DNA from: Hysterangium stoloniferum
Lineage: Eukaryota > Basidiomycota > Agaricomycetes > Hysterangiales > Hysterangiaceae
DNA: 64,000 bases
NCBI GenBank assembly: GCA_015178975.1
Contig: WHVD01000110.1
Coordinates: forward strand, 124,001 to 188,000
Direction of reading: 5' to 3'
Made by a program: the position numbers and the translations under genes. Positions within the stretch are counted from its first letter, which is position 1. The number at the start of each line of letters is the position of its first letter. The notes under the pieces were generated by a model. It did no database searches. It was not told the origin of the DNA and saw nothing but the letters and a program-made list of their open reading frames with translations. Shown in pieces: positions 62,505 to 64,000 of the stretch.

Positions 62505-63317
62505 GCAACTGTGGTTGGTAGAGTTAATTTCTTTGGGGTATACTGTCTCATACTCGGGATCTGACTCTTCCTGTTCAGTGATCATGAGGGCTTCCCGTAA
62601 ATTATTGGCATAGGTCTGTAACCCCATTATGTATGTCATTGATGGGCTGTTCTTGCAATAAGTAGACCCATTCCATGGGTAGGGTCAAGATTAAACAGTG
62701 TGTTTCCTCCTTTCGATCCTGGTGGAAACCATAGAGAAACCTGTTAAAGGTATAGAAAAGAATTGACCCAGCCTGGGATTGAACCAAGGACCTCCTGGCT
62801 TTATATGCAGGTGCTCTTAACCACTGAGCTACTGGACCTATAGTCTAGTATTATATGATGGATTATATATACATATATATATGGACTTATGATGCCAACT
62901 TGTGCTCTTATAACAGTTTATATAACTGATGGCAAACCTGGGTCTTATAACAGTCTGTCACATATAGATATTGTATTTTCCCATTTCTAACAAAACCGAT
63001 ACAACTTGACCTGACACTGAATGTATTGCACCAGAGTTTCACGATCATGATGAGCTTGATGAAACATCATTTCTTCCCATTCAACCATGAGAGATTCATG
63101 CCACCTGGTCCCTAGTAAACCTTCAACAATGCCCCAAAGAAAAGATCTGTAAGATTGACTGAATTCAGTGCAATGCTCACAGTCTAGGGTGCTCTACCAA
63201 ATCTTTGCATTACCCATGAGTCATCTGGGCAGAGTGACTCCCAACAGGGCACTTATCGAATCTGATATTTCTGAAAGGCTTATATCAAGGATGTACTCCA
63301 AAGCCTTGGAATGACTC
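62505..63317 (-). pseudogene. GyJ gag fragment
   Basis: A GyA/GyB-related gag on the minus strand. It aligns with GyB-1 14180-14730 (the IHNLITMSYANNL-like and IYYLDQEQP-like blocks, then LGTRW, WWSTLD-like blocks) but is clearly more diverged than GyB-1 is from GyB-2. No long frame is open. It could be the GyA family, whose gag is not otherwise in the window. Interrupted by LTR-F. Confidence 0.75.
62742..62992 (-). repeat. solo LTR-F, 251 bp, in GyJ gag
   Basis: Perfect duplication AAACC (62737-62741, 62993-62997). Confidence 0.96.
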
Positions 63318-63697
63318 TGTGAGAGGTACGGCGAAATATACTCCGGAAATATAGTCTGGACAAGCTCATACTATATTTCTATTATTATTTTTACTTTCTC
63401 TCTATTTTATTATACACATATAATTATGTAGTTCGACAACCTATGCATTCAGTACATTGACTCTTGTGGGTGCATACATGCCAGACTTATGTATTCTAGC
63501 ACCAGTACTTAGAACTCAGACACTTTTTACCCTGCAACCACGACTTACCCAGACACCCAGTTAGTGTCCTGTAAGTTGTGATTGGGGTATTGTCTTGACC
63601 ATCACAGATGGGTTTTAACTACTAATGCAATCCGAGCTTCGAACTATACTAGTCGAAACTCAAACCATTATCTCAATCCATGCGGACTACATCCGTG
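63318..63697 (+). repeat. partial LTR-B, 5' part
   Basis: TGTGAGAGGTACGGCG, about 380 bp, more diverged than the other LTR-B copies (for example ATACTCCGGAAATATAGTCTGGAC). It stops in the ACTACATCCGTG block where LTR-K begins. Confidence 0.88.
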
Positions 63698-64000
63698 TGT
63701 CACGAATGTACAAGCTCAAATTTTGATAATATTCAATTTAATATTTCTTCGACATTCCTTTGACTTTCCAACTCGACTTCTGACTCAATTTCCAACTCGA
63801 CTATTCTTTGACAATATCTTCAACAATATTGAAATATTGAATATCTTCGACTTGTCTCAGTTTGACATCATTGATGATTTCACTTTGATATCATATTATC
63901 ATCATAGGTAAATGATATATAGTATACATATAAGGGCAATGATAGGAACGAAGGAAGTCAGTCAGAAAACCTGTATTATATTATATTATTACTGTATTAT
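63698..64000 (+). repeat. LTR-K, start of an unidentified LTR-like element
   Basis: Starts TGTCACGAATGTACAAGC inside LTR-B and runs out of the window. AT-rich, with repeated TTTCCAACTCGACT phrases, a TATA-like ATATAGTATACATATAAGG near 63917-63935, and a plausible transcription start after it. No partner is in the window, so the end and the duplication cannot be checked. Confidence 0.5.

Overview
This window is a dense nest of LTR retrotransposons from a fungal genome, most likely an agaricomycete (mushroom-forming basidiomycete). The evidence is chromodomain-bearing Ty3/gypsy elements, Ty1/copia elements with gag-pol in one frame, a gene with 48-50 nt introns and a Zn(II)2Cys6 cluster, and AT-rich decayed repeats. 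I see no clear single-copy host gene, no rRNA, no CRISPR and no bacterial feature. Family names used here are local labels: GyA, GyB, GyC, GyJ (gypsy), CoE, CoH (copia), LTR-B (of GyB), LTR-D (of CoE), LTR-G (of CoH), LTR-I (of GyC), LTR-L (probably of GyA), LTR-F (of a miniature TRIM element), LTR-K (right edge).

Layout. 1-5280: 3' part of GyA (+), with a solo LTR-L in its third ORF. 5281-17330: near-complete GyB-1 (-), about 11 kb once insertions are removed, holding a solo LTR-I and an LTR-F. 17331-23933: 5' half of GyB-2 (-), with a solo LTR-B in its RT and a solo LTR-L in its own 5' LTR. 23934-29474: 3' half of GyC (+), which carries between its chromodomain and its 3' LTR an antisense, two-intron gene for a coiled-coil Zn2Cys6 protein. 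29475-30800: scraps of GyB-4, LTR-F and CoE-4. 30801-34139: CoH (-). 34140-34772: two inverted LTR-D copies. 34773-52262: a three-level nest. CoE-1 (+) is split by CoE-2 (-) (35759-50633, target duplication TTATC), which is split by CoE-3 (+) (37925-47723, target duplication GGAAC). CoE-3 is itself a partial tandem whose second copy (43146-47273) has an uninterrupted gag-pol ORF. 52263-53644: rearranged scraps. 53645-62504: GyB-3 (+) with six insertions. 62505-64000: a GyJ gag scrap, a partial LTR-B and an unknown LTR-K start.

How the parts work. GyA and GyB share one design: a small ORF0 (seen in GyB), gag, a protease with a DAG motif, a TGA stop at the same place in all four copies, then RT-RNase H-integrase-chromodomain in the same frame, then a long unexplained sense ORF3 before the polypurine tract. 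CoE has a primer site matching the anticodon-loop end of the 5' half of initiator tRNA-Met, and an LTR with a seven-unit heat-shock-element array. The miniature TRIM-F shares that primer site, its LTR ends and the 5-bp target duplication, so it is probably moved by CoE or a relative. Its 251-bp LTR carries a tRNA-like Pol III gene.

Almost every nonsense change I could compare with a sister copy is a C-to-T transition, mostly CGA to TGA, as expected from cytosine methylation and deamination. Boundaries of LTRs were set from TG...CA ends and 5-bp direct duplications read directly from the sequence. No similarity search or folding program was run.
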